Below are positions 9,901 through 21,879 of a DNA stretch of 64,000 nt, piece by piece. The notes beneath the pieces are model-generated. The model saw only the letters and a program-made list of their open reading frames with translations. It did not search any database and was not told where the DNA came from. A program made the position numbers and the translations under genes. Source of the stretch: Salminus brasiliensis (Eukaryota; Chordata; Actinopteri; Characiformes; Bryconidae); assembly GCF_030463535.1 (NCBI RefSeq), contig NC_132879.1, forward strand, positions 42,784,970-42,848,969, written 5' to 3'. Numbering within the stretch: the first letter of the stretch is position 1; every line of letters begins with the position of its first letter.

Positions 9901-12900
9901 CCTCCCTTGGACAAGACAAACAAGATACTGACCAAAATGTAAGATGCCAGAGTTCAGGAATCTCATAGTGTTTAAATATGAGACCGGATAACATTAAAGA
10001 GAACTTGAATATTTAAACATCCTGATACCCGACACATGTCCTGCTGATTTGATTTTCCACATTTTTTTGTATCCTTCGATCCCATCTGATGACTCACTGA
10101 ATTTACTGTCTGATCATGCTTTTGCCTTCATGTATATTTTTCTGGATTTTCACACGGCTGCTGTTTTCATGGTGTATTTTCTGTTTTGCTAGCCTACATT
10201 AAATGTCTGTGAGCAGGTCAGTACTCTAATGTTTCCAGAGATAATCTCAGACCCTCAGGATGTGTGCCTTCTTCTGTCATCCAGCTCACACTAATCTTAC
10301 ATCTGGATTAAAAAAAAAAAGGCACATTACTTTACATTACTTTAAACCATTATTTGTTTCAATGGCTTCTGTAACCTCATTAGCACTGGTGACTGCCATG
10401 TGTATTATGTCCGTGATGAGTTGAAAAACCACAGCCAAGAGTTAACGTCAATACCACTTTATTGTTATGGCGTTTTAATGTTTTAGGATGACAAGGATTT
10501 AAAAATAAATAAATAAATATATATATATTTACATTTTTTTAAACTAATATCAAAATGATATCCAATACTTAATACATTTATTTTTATTTAACCTTCATAC
10601 AGTTGACTGTAAGCATATATTATTACATTACAGACTATTTAAACCTAAAAGGATCAAACTCTAATACTGCTCTCATCTACTGGTTAATACACATGAGCAT
10701 GGGTGCTCACACACACAGCAAGCCTGTTGGAATCCAATCACAGAAAAGACATTTTGTTTACATTTGTGTTAAATATGGACAAGATTTGTCTCTGACCACA
10801 TCTGAATGTGGTTTGTGTGATTGGAATGTAGTCTTGTCACAATGCATTTTGAGGGTATTTATCCCAATCCAGTCTTTGTTTTAACCACGGTGTTAGAAGC
10901 ATCTTCTGGTGTTCTCAAGTCTCCATTAACAGACTTTATTCCCAGCTGGCAGCAGTAAAGACGTCTCAGCTAGTAAATAAGATCTGCAGTGTGTATATTT
11001 TACAGTGGAACATGAAAACAGAATATAACAGTTATTTCACACTTGACTGCAGTGTTTTAAAGGAGCTGGGAGCTGAATGGTCAGGGAGGATTCAGACTGG
11101 ATTATAAGATATTAAACGTGCTATAAAACAGACATTTTAAGAAAAATCTCTACTAAATGAAATAAATCAGTCCAGAATGTCTCATTATAGAAACTGCTAC
11201 TGCAGTAGGCATTAGTTCTCGGCCATTAGAGACTTTTCCCTAATGAGTTATTTTTTCATTTCTGTGTATTTTTTCTCGTTTTCCAAAATCGAATCCGATA
11301 CTAAATTATTCATGTAGCGTTTTCTACAACAAATGGTGTACAACAAGCAGCTTTACAGAGATCTGGGTACGAGCCCATTTTGAGTAAGTTTTATTCAAAA
11401 AATGTAATAATGAAAATAATACACATTCCAACACTTTTTTTTCAATATTGATGTTCAGCTCAGTGTGTCCCGATTTTCACTGTTTAACATTTTAGTTCCA
11501 GACATTTCTGGGGACAAATGTAGTTTAGCAGCTTCAGTCAGAAGAACCTGTAGAAGTTCTTTAGAGATTTAGTTCATTATGATGTTGAGTGTTTATACAA
11601 GCATTGAGAAAATGAATCTTTCTTACGATTAGTGTGATGCTGGATGAAAAAGAAAGCACTTCCTTACTGCCTACCTCAACCTTCCCCTGCCATAGGTGAT
11701 CTTTTTCCCTAGAGATGCTAGTGTCTTGCAGTGCTCTGGTTCTTTGTGCTGTGTGGAGTTGTAGTCTGTACCCTCCCTTTCTCTCTTGTTCTCTCTTTGA
11801 CTCAATCTCTTCGTCTACCTCCTGTCTTTACTAAGGGTCAAGTATGATCTGTCCCAATGGCAGCCAGCCTTCATAAACCACAAAGGTTTCACCCCTGTGG
11901 ATGTATGTGAAGCTAACATTGAACTGAATGATCAACCAACATTTGTGCTGTATGAACACACTTTCCTGGTGGATGGTTAGTTTGAGGAGTCACTATGGAT
12001 TTGGTCTCCTTTCTCCAGAGTGTGATGTGTGCTTCTCATAGTGTTTGCCTTTACCCTTTTCACTCCCTGTTCACAGTGAAACAGAAAGATGTAGAAAAGG
12101 TCATGAATAACCTCACCTTACGGAGGGCTGGTTTCCCAAGAACACCGTATCCTACACTACCAAGTGTGGTAAAAATGGCTGCGGCGGTTTTTCTGTTGTC
12201 TTTCTTTGATGCTTCCTACAGTATTTGTTCCACGTCGATGCTTTTGGGAAATTCAGCCCAGATCTGTGGATGATCCAGTTGCCCAGGCGCTGGTAGAATT
12301 GAATGTGGAAACCCAACTAAATTGTTTCTGTTTACATGTTCGTGTGCTCTCTGCCGAAATGAAGGAGGAACAGCATGCCAACACCTCTGCTAACTATGAT
12401 GTAGAGCTTTTGCATCATCGAGACGCTCACATGGAGTTCATCAAAAGTGGTATGTATCTTTTTCCAGGTAGCCATTGTGGAAGTGAGGTCAGTTACACTC
12501 ATCAGGCTGGCAATATTTTGGTTTTCAAAAAACAGAGAGCACACGGGCATCGGCTGTGGTTAGAATGTTGTGGCTGGGAGGCTTCGCTTTAAAGATCTCC
12601 AAAACATACAGCTATAACAATGTCATTTACCACGACTATTAAATAGCTGTAATAGCAAATATGCATATATATCGTAACAGTTGTTTTGTTTTTTTTTGCT
12701 ACCACAAATAACCATATGTGTATGTAATAATATATGGTAAACATGGTAAGCAGTATCAACATGGTTTCCCACTGCCTGTTATTTATTTGATATTTATATT
12801 TGATATTTTATTCACATATTAATATTCAGTAATTACACTGCAACACTGCAAACTGGTTGTATTAAGGAATGCTGGTTGCCATTGTTGGTTACATGCAGCT

Positions 12901-15900
12901 TTAGAGGCTGCATCATAACATCCAAACACATCGTATGCCATTGCTCTATAAGATATGTGTGTGCACATGCATGTAGACTTGCTTGTGTCATCAGATATAT
13001 CTGATAAGATTATAAATAGGATAAATTAATTCAGAAAATATGCCATCAAGTATTTTAGCATGTTGGTGTTCATTTCTAAATTATTAACAACTCAAGCAAA
13101 CAAAGAAAAAACACAAACAGTAAAATACACAAGTAATGCTCAGTGATTAATTAGCAACTGTTTGCTCTGTATGTTTTGTAATTAATGTCACAGTAAATCT
13201 AATTGTGCTTTTTCATGTAAATCGTGGATTTATGAAAACGAATTGGCCTAGAATGTGACAGTACACCAATGTGGCAAATAACATTTGGCATTTCAGTACA
13301 TAATTCACACTGTAATCCATATCAGAGGTGCAGTGACTATAATGCAAAAAATCTCTGAATACACACCGTAACATTAGCTCAGTTATAAATGACAACAGCA
13401 TTTAGTAAACAGTATGTGATATGTTATATATGGACCATCAATATGTTATGCACATTTATGTTAAATTAGTATTTATATTTATACATTTATATTGTATATT
13501 TATAGTTATATTTGTAGTCTAAAAACATTCCACCATTCAACATAATCTGTGTGTTTTCCCATTGCGTCCATACAGGCGATCTACACATGGCGGGCAGCAC
13601 CAACAGAGACAGTGGTCTAAAGGAGACGGTCACACTGAAATGGTGCACTCCACGCACCAACAGTGTAGGTGGGTACTCAGAACTCTGGAAAATGAAGTGC
13701 TCGGTCTCTGTCATTATAGATTTCATGCAAACTTGTATTGACATGTTGTGACGTTGGATTTCAGAGTTGCACTACTGCACAGGAGCATATCGGATCTCAC
13801 CTGTGGACGTCAACAGCAGACCCTCCTCATGTCTCACTAACTTTTTGTTGAATGGTTTGTGTTTGGGTTTATAACTATTCATTAGTTATTTTGATATTTG
13901 GCCATTGTATTGTTCAGTTTGTTTAGTCTTTTAAAGTCATGGTGTAGGATATTTCCTAAGCAGAAAATATGAGGAAAGATTGGAAAGGTTATAAAGATTT
14001 TTAAAAATTTTAGGAAAGAAATATAATCCTTGTGTTTCTCACTATTCTTATTGCAGGTCGTTCTGTGCTCCTAGAACAACCCCGCAAATCTGGCTCAAAG
14101 GTTATCAGTCACATGCTGAGCTGCCACGGTGGAGAGATATTTCTGCATGTGCTTAACAGCACACGATCCACGCTGGAGGATCCGCCCTCCATCAGTGAAG
14201 GCTGTGGCGGTCGCGTTACTGACTACCGCATCACAGTAATTACATCACATTATTCACCCTTCATCTTGACCTGACATCCCTTTCCAAAGGAAAATATGAG
14301 AATTTGTATGTTCCTCCCAAAGAGTCGCCTTTAGTATTTTATAGTTTTGTGATTTTTTTTTATTTTTTTTATTTTGTAGTACACCATCTATACCTTTTTT
14401 TAATGGCTTTTTCAAAGCCATTATGTGAAAGGCTTGGAACTCATCCTTCCTCCTTTCTCTCTTTGTAGGACTTTGGCGAGTTCATGAGGGAGAATCGCCT
14501 GACTCCGTTTCCAGACATGCCTGTAGATGCGGCTGGGAGAGCGCCATTTGAACGAGCCAAAGCCCAGCTGGAGCGCCACACCCGCTATTGGCCAATGATA
14601 ATTTCCCAAACTACCATCTTCAACATGCAGGCAGTGAGAGAAATGTTTTTTTTTCTTTTTCTTGGTATTGTTATTAATATTGTGCAAAATATATATATAT
14701 ATATATTATTATTATTATTATTATTTTTATGACGCATAAGTTGAATGTTTGTTAAGTAATGTTAATGTTTGAAAGTAATGCATGAGGTCATATCCTTGAG
14801 CGTATAGCATGCAGTAAGAGACCACTACCAAGAACTATTTATTTTGGCCATAAAGAATTTTAAATGATCATTTGTCTCTCTTATTAATAGAATTCAAAGT
14901 ATTTTTACAAGAGGAGGTGCAGTAATATTTCTAATAATGCCACATATAGTAGAATGAACTTGTGAACTTAACAAATGTCTCCCAACAAACAGAAATTGCT
15001 TTGCCTTGTAAGGTACTTGCAAAATGTATCATTCTTCTTTTGGTAACAGTGCTGTAGAGCATAGTAGTCCTGTGCTGAACTTCCGGTCCCTTTTAGTAGT
15101 TAGCCTTGTATTAAGTTTGTCACAAAATAGACATTTTTTATTAGCAGTCTTTATCTTTTTTCTAATCAACTGGACTACTACTAATGGGAGAGGCAGGTCT
15201 GGTGATCTACAGAGGATAAGTTGCTACATTTTCTGCTTACTAAACTTGTAAAAACTACAGACATTACAGATTCATTCTGGAGGCCACCTCACAAAAGAGT
15301 AATGCTTTTAGTGATCTTGCAGGAAAACAGTGACCCCTAATGATCTGATTTGCATGTGGACTCAGATAATAGTGAGGTGCAGTAATGTGTAAATCATACT
15401 TAACAAACCCAAATATTCACTAAATCTCCATTTTAAACATTGTGACTATTTGGCAGCTTCTCTGTGATTTCAGAGCCACGAACATGTTACCTGGAAGTTT
15501 CCTGCACAGTCCCACATTTCAGTCACTGTTGCTGTTTATAAAGGCTGTAGTAAATTGCATGCAAAAACAATATGTAGATTAGCTTGTTACGGATCCTTGG
15601 ATTCTGTAACAAACTTGGAAATGGAGTCTAGTGTGTGCTTGTGTGTTTCATTCTGTCTGCTTCTCTCCCAGGTTGTTCCCTTAGCAAATCTGATAGTTAA
15701 AGATACGCTGACTGAGGATGATGTGCTGACATGTCAAAAGACAGTTTACAATCTAGTGGATATGGAAAGGAAGAATGACCCTTTACCCATCTCCACAGTG
15801 GGTTCCAGAGGCAAAGGACCCAAGCGGTGAGGAGCCCGTGTGCGCATGTGTGTGTGGTTATAAGCCCAGTATTAACGGCAGTCATCATGCAACACCTGGT

Positions 15901-17397
15901 TTGGCTCATCAGTTCATTAGGTTGAGTGTTTCGATATGGATTTTGCCATCCAGGGTCTATTCTTTAGACTAGCGTGCTAGATATCACTTCTCCAAGCACT
16001 TATTGAGAAGATGAAACTAAATGTTTAGGTGCTATGACAGTAGGTGTTAACACATTATATGTTATGCATTATGTTCTATATATTATTATATTATTTATTA
16101 TATTATATATTATACAATATTGCCCCCCAGTACAGCATTAGAAGTATATGAAGGCATATGCAGCCATTTTTGTTTGTATGTGAAGTTCTCATTATTATTT
16201 GAGGTTGTCTGTTTTTCAAAGTTTTGAGTCTTCATCCTCGTCAATCTTCACCAGAACATGTAAACTTTCTATGCTGCAGGGATGAACAGTACAGAATTAT
16301 GTGGAACGAGTTGGAGACTCTGGTGAAGACTCATGTGGGAACTAGTGAAAGACACCAGCAAGTCCTGGAGTGCATTAGTGCCTGCCGCAGCAAGCCTCCT
16401 GAAGAAGAAGAAAGGAAAAAACGAGGGAGGAAGAGGGAGGACAAAGAGGATAAAACGGAGAAGAATGGTAAAGAGTCTGAGGAGAAAGCATGGACTCAAG
16501 ACTCTGAAAGGTTAAAAGGCTTTACTGTGTATATCCTGAAATTAAACTTAAATTTCTTAAGCATATTTTTATTATTTAGCTTATTATAATGGTTGTTCCT
16601 CCACCAGGCTGAAGGGGTCCGTTGAACGAGAGAAAGAGGATCAGAGTGAATCTGAAGTCATCAAGGATTCTCCTGACTCTCCAGAGCCATTCAATAAGAA
16701 ACCTCGGCTTGCCACAGAGGAGACACTGTCTCTGGAGAAATCCAAAGGTATATACTTAATTTATCAATATTTCTCTAGTGTTAATGTAATTGTGCCGTTA
16801 ATTCTATAAGCCACTTTCTTTTAGGACTCTTTTTCACCAATGTCATGCTCTCATGCATTTATAATTTTACAAATTTGTTAGCAAAATGAAATTTACACCT
16901 GGAGCTAAATGGCTAACTATGCTAACAAACAACAGAAGTCAATGCTCACCCAAATCTTTGTAAATAGACGGCCAAAATTTGTGCAGACTTGTGCAAAAAA
17001 TTAACAACACATTATTGCTGAGCATTAGAGGCAATTATTTTAGACGGCCGGTGCTGTTCCAAATTCTGCACGAAAGAGAGCGTATGATTCGGCACAATAC
17101 CGGCATTCAGCTGCAGGGGTAAATTTTGTACCTTTTATTGTTCTTATGGCCACTTAGAAACTTGTCCACACCCTTTGAGCAACCTTGATGAACAACTAGG
17201 TGCAGTTTCAGTGGGTTGCGAGAAGTGTGAGAGCATGTATTTACAAAATAGATTTGCAATATTGGGTATGTAGCTCCATTTACTGTAGTACATGAAACCA
17301 GTGCTTTCCAAAAGCAGTTATTCAATAGCTGTGTTTCCATCCAAAGGATTTTATTGCAACAAACGCTTTAACGCTTCAGAAAATTCAGCAGACACAG

Positions 17398-17434
<37 letters not shown>

Positions 17435-17856
17435 ACCAAGCTCTGTTCTTGATTGTTTTAAGGGGTGTTGGGCTTTTTCAGGGCAACTAATTAAAGTGTA
17501 TTTATTTGTATTTTATTTCTTAGTTTTTTTCTAGCTAAGATCAGTAAATAGTCTAATGAACATTTTTTGTTTTTCAAGGCCCTGTCTCCTTACTCAGTCT
17601 TTGGACCAGTAGAATAACTCAAGCCAACTCCAGAAAGCACCAGGAGTTTGCTGGAAGAATTAATTCTGTCAATAACAAGGCAGAACTATACCAGCACCTG
17701 AAAGATGAGAATGGGTAAGTTCACCTTAGCTCTCGGTTTAGAATTCTAAATTCTCAAGCTGTGTGAATGTCTTGACTCATCAGGTTTTTTGTTTTTTTTG
17801 TTTTTTTGTTTTTTATCAGGATGGACGTACATGAGAACGGGAAAGCTTCCAGATGA
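6172..17856 (+). CDS. ints13: Integrator complex subunit 13 (Asunder)
   Basis: Sixteen coding exons: 6172-6396, 6492-6566, 7237-7439, 7838-7918, 8089-8179, 8865-8993, 12365-12449, 13576-13668, 13765-13854, 14057-14235, 14469-14633, 15672-15826, 16280-16510, 16608-16747, 17579-17714, 17820-17856. They sum to 2115 nt, 704 residues, against about 706 in human. The N-terminus [19 protein letters not shown] and the segments [31 protein letters not shown] and [18 protein letters not shown] identify INTS13/ASUN. In the family this is a nuclear Integrator subunit that joins INTS10 and INTS14; Drosophila Asunder also affects dynein localisation in sperm development. A basic stretch RKKRGRKR at about 569-576 fits the nuclear localisation signal, and the last ~57 residues (GPVSLLSLW onward) match the conserved C-terminal motif that binds the Integrator cleavage module. 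I chose the ATG at 6172 because it begins the conserved N-terminus. All joints are GT-AG and no frame is broken. Confidence 0.96.
6741..7217. repeat. Local duplication, copy 2, abutting ints13 exon 3
   Basis: Partner of 4941-5549 in the same orientation. It carries an (AT)n tract (6785-6821) and an (AC)n tract (6911-6961) that copy 1 lacks at the matching places. It ends about 20 bases before the acceptor of ints13 coding exon 3 (7237), so the polypyrimidine and branch region of that acceptor comes from, or borders, repeat sequence. Confidence 0.75.
6911..6961. repeat. (AC)n microsatellite
   Basis: Pure AC tract inside the second copy of the local duplication, in ints13 intron 2. Confidence 0.95.
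8505..8780. mobile_element. Truncated short Tc1-like element
   Basis: The wording GACACCTGCTCATTTATTG followed by GAGTTGATCCTGCTTTTGTT and ACTGTCTCTAC matches the left half of the element seen complete at 9436-9859 (there in the opposite orientation). It lies in ints13 intron 5. No right end is recognisable. Confidence 0.6.
9436..9859. mobile_element. Complete non-autonomous Tc1/mariner element, 424 bp
   Basis: The ends are inverted: left TACACTATATGTCCA, right TGTCCATATAGTGTA. Both are flanked by TA (9434-9435 and 9860-9861), the target duplication of the Tc1/mariner superfamily. The inside keeps scraps related to the transposase C-terminal region (TCCTGACC, GCAATCAAAT and AGAAAGCC words) also seen in the relic at 21880-22400. 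It has no open reading frame of its own. It sits in the large sixth ints13 intron. Confidence 0.85.
11305..11392 (-). mobile_element. L2-type LINE 3' tail, minus strand
   Basis: Read on the minus strand this is the usual fish L2 end: GTAAAGCTGCTT, then a short spacer, then AAACGCTACATGAATAATT, a decayed form of AAAAGCGCTATACAAATAAA. Compare 43835-44090, which has the same end in better condition. Confidence 0.65.
11836..12296 (+). other. Three unrecognised exon-like segments in phase, inside ints13 intron 6
   Basis: Segments 11836-11975, 12077-12168 and 12222-12296 each have an AG in front; the first two are followed by GT. They join without a frame break into about 102 residues that end at a TAG (12294-12296). 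The first begins [17 protein letters not shown] and ends YEHTFLVD, the second is [18 protein letters not shown] then [12 protein letters not shown], and the third is [16 protein letters not shown] then MIQLPRRW. The first acceptor follows a long pyrimidine-rich tract (11765-11830). I do not recognise the protein. No start codon, upstream exon or AATAAA was found, and the stop is only 68 bases from the next ints13 acceptor. It may be the 3' end of a nested gene, a captured gene fragment or an intron-bearing transposon gene; chance is possible but three in-phase joints argue against it. Confidence 0.45.
14690..14725. repeat. (AT)n/(ATT)n microsatellite
   Basis: An AT dinucleotide tract runs directly into an ATT trinucleotide tract in ints13 intron 11, just after the exon donor at 14634. 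Confidence 0.9.
17405..17434. repeat. (CA)n microsatellite
   Basis: Pure CA tract in the fourteenth ints13 intron, about 145 bases before the exon at 17579. Confidence 0.95.
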
Positions 17857-18024
17857 TGTGGTGATATATCTCATGCTCCCTGTATGATCATTGGTTGCCT
17901 GAGGAGATATGTCACATTCGAGCGGAATATGCCAGGACAGTTTCTGCGTGGCAGAGGAAACCCACTGTTGTCGGATGAAGAGCTTTTTTTTTACCTACAA
18001 GTTTGTACAAAGAAACTAAATAAC

Positions 18025-18030
18025 AATAAA
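18025..18030 (+). terminator. ints13: Polyadenylation signal of ints13
   Basis: AATAAA 169 bases after the ints13 stop, followed by GT-rich sequence (AATGTTTGCCCATGTTTGTC) some 20 bases on. Confidence 0.7.
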
Positions 18031-18805
18031 AGACCAGCAGAGTCAATGTTTGCCCATGTTTGTCTTGAAGCTTTTTCTAAGTAGAGTTGAGCTTATCTTG
18101 AGGTAGTTGTGACACCAACTAAATAGGCAGTTGTTCCCTTATTGATTGGGAGCTCAGGAAGCTTTGCTTGTTTTTAAATCTGCTCTCATCTGTGCATCAG
18201 CTGTGCTCGTGGCCAACCGGATGCTTTGGATGTGACCAGTTAGGTGTACTGGCACCTAGTAAAAACATGCCAGGTAATTATGGAATATCCTGGCTCTATA
18301 GAGAGAATTGCAAGATGTCCTCATTGGAGAAGTGAGACAGTTTCTTCAAGAAGCACTTTTAAAAGAACAAAGGAAGATATGAGTCCAACAGGTTTCATTT
18401 AGTGGAGGGATCGGAAAGTTCAACGCTGCCCCAAAGCTTTTGTTTGCATAATATTTGGCTTTGGAGGCCACTGGGAGATGGTTGGCTGCCCACTGGATTG
18501 ATCTTCCTTTCCTGTAAGTTTAGATTTGTTGAGAAAACATGAAGTAGCTCCTTGAACGTTCTGGTCAGTTGGTCTTCATGCAGTAAGGGTAGTGCGCACA
18601 CCGCCAAGCTCAAACATCTGTAGACTGGTTCACTACAGTTAGCATGCTAATCTCCTGATGTAAAGACACCGAAAGCTGCACAATAGACACTCACAAATCT
18701 AAACAACATTTAATTGTAAATGTTTAAAAATGTAACTACACTTTTTGGTTTTAGATAATAAAATACATTCCCACTCAGACCCTGCAATTATGCTGACTAA
18801 ATAAA

Positions 18806-19150
18806 CATTATATGGACAAAAGTATTGGGACATCTGCTCATTCCTTGTTTCTTCTGTAGTCAATGGTTTTAAAAAAAAAAGAGTTGATCTTGCTTTTGTT
18901 GGAGAAACAGTGTCTACTGTCCATAGAAAATGGCTTTTTACATTCTACATATTGAACATTGCTATGAGAATTTGATTGCATTCAGCAAAAAGAGCATTAG
19001 TGGAATCAGGATGTTGGATGCTCATGCTTCCTGTCTTGTTTAACCCCAAATTATCAAAACTATTGGATGGATCACCATCATTTTAGAGATCAATGCTGGA
19101 TCTCTAAATTTGACCACAATTTTACCACTCCTTGAGCAGAACCTGTGAGT
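18806..19150. mobile_element. Decayed short Tc1-like element
   Basis: Starts with ATTATATGGACAAAAGTATT, the left terminal sequence of the family, then follows its order (GAGTTGATCTTGCTTTTGTT, GATTTGATTGCATTCAGC, GGATGTTGGATG). The right end is not clear. Confidence 0.7.
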
Positions 19151-20119
19151 GTGACGGAAAAAAAGAGCGATAGCTAAAAGTAGTGGCGTGGTGGTGAAAG
19201 CCTTTTTGCCTCTATCAGCATATGATACTTGAGTTTGATTTAGGGGACAGCAAGCAAACCTGGATGAACCAGTCTCCTAAATGTGCCTGAAAACAATCCT
19301 AAGACCATTCACTCGACTTTGTGCTTTCAGAGACTTCACCCTCTAAATGTATGTGAGTTAAGCCTCAGTTAGCTGGAACACAGTCTGTGCTGTGGTGTTT
19401 AGCCTAGTGACCTAATTTGGATTAGATCTAGGCCTAAATTAGGTCTAGCCTGTTGGTGCAGCTCCACTCCATATTTCTTTAAGGCTTTGTAAGCTATAGT
19501 ACACTTACCAGTACCGCCCAGACGGTGGTGCTGACCCTCTGAAGTTTATAGAACCCCTGTATAAGAGGAGCTGAGGTAGATGAAAGTAGGGTGTTCACAA
19601 TAGGGTGTTCACCCAGCATGTTCATTAACCGTAGACGGTCCTTAGCTCCCATGCCTTTGCTCTGCTTCTGTACAATTACAGTAGCTTAGATTCTATGGTT
19701 TTAGGGTCTATGGTCTTGGAAGTTTAACATCAGCTGTCTTAACCTGCTCTCGGGTTATGTGCCTATGGACAGTTAATATGGGAAGGAATGATTTAACAGT
19801 CAGCCTTGACTGTGAAAAAATAATTCTACAGACTCTAAAGAGCACAGTTGTCCAAGCATTCCTCAGCCAATGCGATGTCCTTACAGGGAGAGAGTTACAG
19901 TTTCACATTACACAGTTGCTAGGAAACCTGGTTTCACTAATAGGAAATGAGGTAGCGGGGATGCGATTGCTTGGTCAAACCAACCCCCTGTTTAACACTG
20001 TCATGAGTGTGGAAATACCTTATTACTCATTAGCATGGATCCTACTGTGAACACATTGCAGTCATCGCCTGTCTGATATCATGAACAACAGTCAAAACTG
20101 AGCTTAGCTGGTTTGAGGT

Positions 20120-20520
20120 CAGCTAACCGACTTGGCCATTTAAGAACCTTTGCCCTAAGAAGCTCCTGGGTTGCATTTGTGGAATATTTTGGGTCAATAT
20201 CCATCTAATCTGTGAAGCGCCATCATATTCTATAACTTCAGAATTCATTCTGCTACTTCTGTCAGCAGTCACATGATCAGTGAACAGCAGTGACCCAGTC
20301 CATCGGCACTCATACACGACCATCCCATAACAGTATTTCCACCATGTTTAACGGATGATGTGCTATGCTCCTTCCCCTTATGCATGTTATTCTTGGTTTG
20401 ATCTGTCCAGAGAATCTTGATATGAACCCTCACTGACTTGATAGTAGACACTCTCTTGATAGTAGACAATGATAAATTTGTCATGAAATAATGAGGAAAC
20501 AGGCCACACCTGGCCATGAA
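20120..20520 (-). mobile_element. Tc1/mariner transposase relic, minus strand
   Basis: On the minus strand the segments ILWTDQTKNN, SSVKHGGNTVMGWSCMSADG and MTADRSSRMNSEV match the middle of a Tc1-like transposase, including the first catalytic Asp in WTDQTK. After a frameshift the text continues DIDPKYSTNATQELL and LRAKVLKWPSR, the place of the second catalytic Asp (DNDPKHT in active relatives). At least two frameshifts separate the blocks, so the copy is inactive. It lies 2.3 kb beyond ints13 and next to a LINE relic in the opposite orientation. Confidence 0.85.
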
Positions 20521-20529
20521 GCTGCTATG

Positions 20530-21180
20530 CAGTCAACTGTCTCTATCCTGCTGCTGCTTGATTTTAGTGCAGCATGTGATACCACAGCTCATATACTCAA
20601 TAGGCACAATAAATCAGATATCTCCTCTATTGGTATCATATTTGACTGGCCATTACTAATTTATTTAAATAACAAATTCTCACATTATAGTCAAATATGG
20701 TGTTCTGCAAACGTTCGTGTTTTGTGCATTTCTATCCACTCTTTATATTGGCACTTCCAAGCAAAAACCTTGAATCTCGAAGGAGTTTCGCGTTTCTCTT
20801 AGTCCAGTCATCATTAAATTTAAACACAATGTAAAACATTTACCACCGGGTAGAGACTTCCACTGCTATGCTGACCCAGCTTACACATTTGACACCAACA
20901 TTTCCAATGCAGTGAAAACTGCCTTCTTTCATTGACATAAGATTGCCAGACTTTAAAATTTACCATCTCTAAAAGATGCAGAGAAGCTAGTGCAAACCTC
21001 CATAACCTCAAGGCTGCACTACTGCAATGCTCTTCGAGCAATGCATTAAAAAAGCTTATTATTCTTGTTGTTTTCTTATTTGGCCAGGCTTGTTTAAAAG
21101 AGGCTTGAACCTAGATCTCTGCTTAGTAACAACATTTATTGTGAAAAGCACTACATAAATAAATTTGAATTGAATTGTGC
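20530..21180 (+). mobile_element. L2-type LINE relic: reverse transcriptase fragments and 3' tail
   Basis: The block LLLLDFSAACDTTAHIL (20540-20600) is the reverse-transcriptase motif LLDLSAAFDTIDHxIL. A second block at about 20862-21050 reads HCYADPA (the YADD catalytic box with its second Asp changed), then FFH-HKIARL and LKDAEKLVQTSITSRLHYCN, the usual following segment. The tail near 21130-21178 is the L2 end TGTGAAAAGCACTACATAAA plus TTTGAATTGAATTG. Stops and frameshifts make it non-functional. Confidence 0.85.
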
Positions 21181-21189
21181 CTGGGTGCT

Positions 21190-21470
21190 GCTTCAGGCCT
21201 GGCTCCTGGACTGGTTTTCCTGCTTGGTGAATTCTCCTGTTTACCATGGGCCTTCTAACCCCTTCATTTGTTGTTCCTCTATGTTTCCCTCTTCCTGTCT
21301 TTATCCCATGCATTGCATGTTACTGCTGTTCTTTCCCAGTGCTGCCCTAACCCAGCTCTCCATCCTACATGCCACTGCCGCCATTAGCTTGCTCAAAAAG
21401 GCTCGAACCTGGATCTCTGTAAACCTGATTTGTGACTAAATTCACTGTGAAAACAACTATATAATGTCTG
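21190..21470 (+). mobile_element. Second L2-type LINE 3' fragment
   Basis: The region GCTCGAACCTGGATCTCTGTAAA...TGTGAAAACAACTATATAA repeats the arrangement of the tail at 21100-21175, as if two related 3' ends lie head to tail. It contains no coding motif. Confidence 0.55.
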
Positions 21471-21584
21471 GTGGATGATTCTGGATTTGATGAATGCCAG
21501 GAGAATGTTACCAGCCTGACTGCATTGTGCCGACTGTAGAGTTTGGTGAAGGATGGATGATGCACCAAAGTGGTAGGACAAACT

Positions 21585-21875
21585 TCCCCTGGTTGCCCGA
21601 ACGGAGTCGCTCGCTGTCTTTAAACACAGACTGAAGACCCTCCTCTTCCGAGAATACTTGGGCGAATAGCAGAGTGGTCACCTTATTGACTTGTGTGTCT
21701 AGTAGTGTCTAAACTTAGAGGTATTTTTTAATTTTTAGACTTTTTAGACTATTTTTGAATTTTTAAACTAGCTGAGGTTATTCTTGGGTAAATAGCAATG
21801 TTTTGCAAATGTTTGTAAGTCGCTCTGGATAAGAGCGTCTGCTAAATGCCTTAAATATAAATGTAAATGCTATGG
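21585..21875 (+). mobile_element. LINE ORF2 C-terminus and 3' UTR
   Basis: An in-frame block LPLVARTESLAVFKHRLK followed by TLLFREYLGE and a stop (21589-21669) is the standard C-terminus of fish LINE endonuclease/reverse transcriptase proteins. The 3' end has the very common sequence AAGTCGCTCTGGATAAGAGC, then GTCTGCTAAATGCC, and a (TAAATA)n-like tail. It differs from the L2 tail just before it, so two LINE families are adjacent. Confidence 0.8.
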
Positions 21876-21879
21876 GGTT

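Noticed and set aside
10947-11103. Stop-free plus-strand stretch after an AG acceptor-like site
   Set aside because: About 50 codons, considered as an upstream exon of the unknown coding tail at 11836, but there is no GT donor in a matching phase before its stop and the composition looks like chance.
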